This document shows, in pieces, positions 4,269-5,251 of a DNA stretch of 5,251 nucleotides. The notes beneath the pieces were generated by a model that worked only from the letters and a program-made list of their open reading frames with translations, was not told the DNA's origin and searched no databases. Made by a program: the position numbers and the translations under genes. The DNA comes from JAPHTQ01 sp046484535 (GTDB taxonomy: Bacteria > Pseudomonadota > Gammaproteobacteria > Thiohalomonadales > Thiohalomonadaceae): contig JAWOIT010000089.1 in NCBI GenBank assembly GCA_046484535.1, positions 1 through 5,251 of the forward strand. Reading direction: 5' to 3'. The stretch's first letter is position 1. Every line of letters begins with the position of its first letter.

Positions 4269-5251
4269 ATGTCAGATACCCTCGACCTCGCCAAGGATCT
4301 CATCGGCCGCCGCTCCATCACCCCCGAGGATGCCGGCTGCCAAACCCTGCTCAGTGAGCGGCTGACCCCGCTCGGCTTTAGCGCCGAGCCGATGCGCTTC
4401 GGCGAGGTCGACAATCTTTGGCTGCGCCGCGGCGACAGCGGCCCGGTCTTCTGTTTTGCCGGACACACCGATGTGGTGCCCACCGGCCCGGAAGAGAAGT
4501 GGCAATATGGCCCCTTCGACACGGTAATCGAGGACGGCATGCTGCACGGCCGCGGGGCGGCGGATATGAAAGGCTCTATTGCCGCCTTCGTCACCGCCTG
4601 TGAACGCTTTGTCGCCACCCACCCTGCGCACAAGGGCTCGATTGCCTTTCTCATTACCAGTGATGAGGAAGGCCCGGCCAAAGAGGGTACGGTCAAGGTC
4701 GTGGAGACGCTGGAGGCGCGCGGCGAGAAGATCGACTGGTGCCTGGTGGGCGAGCCGACCAGCACCGCCAAGGTAGGCGATGTGGTGAAAAACGGTCGCC
4801 GTGGCTCGCTCAACGGACGCCTGGTGATCAAGGGTGTGCAGGGGCATGTGGCCTATCCCCACCTGGCGGACAACCCGGTGCACCGGGCCGCTCCGGCGCT
4901 GGCCGAGCTGGCGGCTATCGAGTGGGACCAGGGCAATGAATTTTTCCCTCCCACCAGCTTCCAGATCTCCAACATCCACGCCGGTACCGGAGCGACCAAC
5001 ATCATCCCCGGCGAGCTGGAGATCCTGCTCAACTTCCGCTTCTCCACCGAACAGACCGAACAGGGGTTAAGAGAAAAGGTCGAAGCGGTCCTGCAGAAAC
5101 ACCGGCTCGATTTTGACATCGAATGGTCACTCTCCGGCAACCCCTTCCTCACCCCTGAGGGGGAGCTGCTGCAGGCCACGCAAAAGGCGATCGAGGCGGT
5201 CTGCGGCTATGCCCCGGAGATCAATACCGCCGGCGGTACCTCCGATGGCCG
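4269..5251 (+). CDS. dapE: Succinyl-diaminopimelate desuccinylase DapE (C-terminus outside window)
   Basis: DapE is a di-zinc M20-family hydrolase that cleaves N-succinyl-LL-diaminopimelate to succinate and LL-diaminopimelate in the cytoplasm. The open frame covers 327 codons and leaves the window at GGTSDG, just before the usual RF of that motif. E. coli DapE has 375 residues, so about 48 are missing, including the final metal-ligand histidine. Metal and catalytic residues are present: H66 in GHTDVVP, D99 in GRGAADMKG, E133-E134 in SDEEGPA and E162 in GEPTS. The dimerisation (lid) domain spans about 178-290, with QGHVAYPHLADNP at 191-203 and AGTGATNIIPGE at 238-249. The ATG at 4269 gives the normal family N-terminus. 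A GGGA at 4252-4255, within the end of the yffB-like gene and 13 bases ahead, is the only visible ribosome binding candidate, which suggests translational coupling. No frameshift or missing active-site residue is seen. Confidence 0.96.
   Translation, partial: MSDTLDLAKDLIGRRSITPEDAGCQTLLSERLTPLGFSAEPMRFGEVDNLWLRRGDSGPVFCFAGHTDVVPTGPEEKWQYGPFDTVIEDGMLHGRGAADMKGSIAAFVTACERFVATHPAHKGSIAFLITSDEEGPAKEGTVKVVETLEARGEKIDWCLVGEPTSTAKVGDVVKNGRRGSLNGRLVIKGVQGHVAYPHLADNPVHRAAPALAELAAIEWDQGNEFFPPTSFQISNIHAGTGATNIIPGELEILLNFRFSTEQTEQGLREKVEAVLQKHRLDFDIEWSLSGNPFLTPEGELLQATQKAIEAVCGYAPEINTAGGTSDG

Noticed and set aside
4223..4979. Minus-strand open frames of 202 and 235 residues opposite dapE
   Set aside because: Both are antisense shadows of dapE, whose plus-strand reading shows every expected M20 metal-site motif in the covered part.

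Overview
The window looks like ordinary chromosome from a gammaproteobacterium, probably a free-living or symbiotic environmental lineage related to sulfur oxidisers. That lineage guess is an inference. It rests on the succinylase-type lysine genes clustered as dapC, dapD, an ArsC/YffB-like gene and dapE, on DapD, YffB and DapE sequences of the gammaproteobacterial type, on a DUF3391/HD-GYP regulator, and on GCAAAG-type intergenic repeats I associate with such genomes. No database search was possible.

Layout. Bases 1-962 (minus strand) hold the N-terminal 320 residues of a c-di-GMP phosphodiesterase-like protein with DUF3391 and HD-GYP domains; its C-terminus lies outside the window. Bases 963-1434 form a divergent intergenic region with several short perfect dyads and a TATAAT -10 box in front of dapC. 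On the plus strand follow dapC (1435-2628), dapD (2808-3632), a YffB/ArsC-family gene (3913-4260) and dapE (4269 to beyond the window end). dapE lacks roughly its last 50 residues.

The three dap products catalyse consecutive steps of diaminopimelate and lysine synthesis. DapD succinylates tetrahydrodipicolinate, DapC transaminates the product, and DapE removes succinate to give LL-diaminopimelate. The YffB-like gene sits 8 bases before dapE, as in E. coli, and is probably co-translated with it.

The least explained parts are the two spacers around dapD (2629-2807 and 3633-3912). Each contains inverted copies of a 27-base GCAAAG-type repeat. The second spacer also has a perfect 10-bp hairpin and a nested second repeat family with ATTGCTTCG arms. 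I found no undescribed multi-gene system. The repeat organisation, the HD-GYP variant residues and the composition step between the HD-GYP gene and the dap cluster are the items worth a second look.
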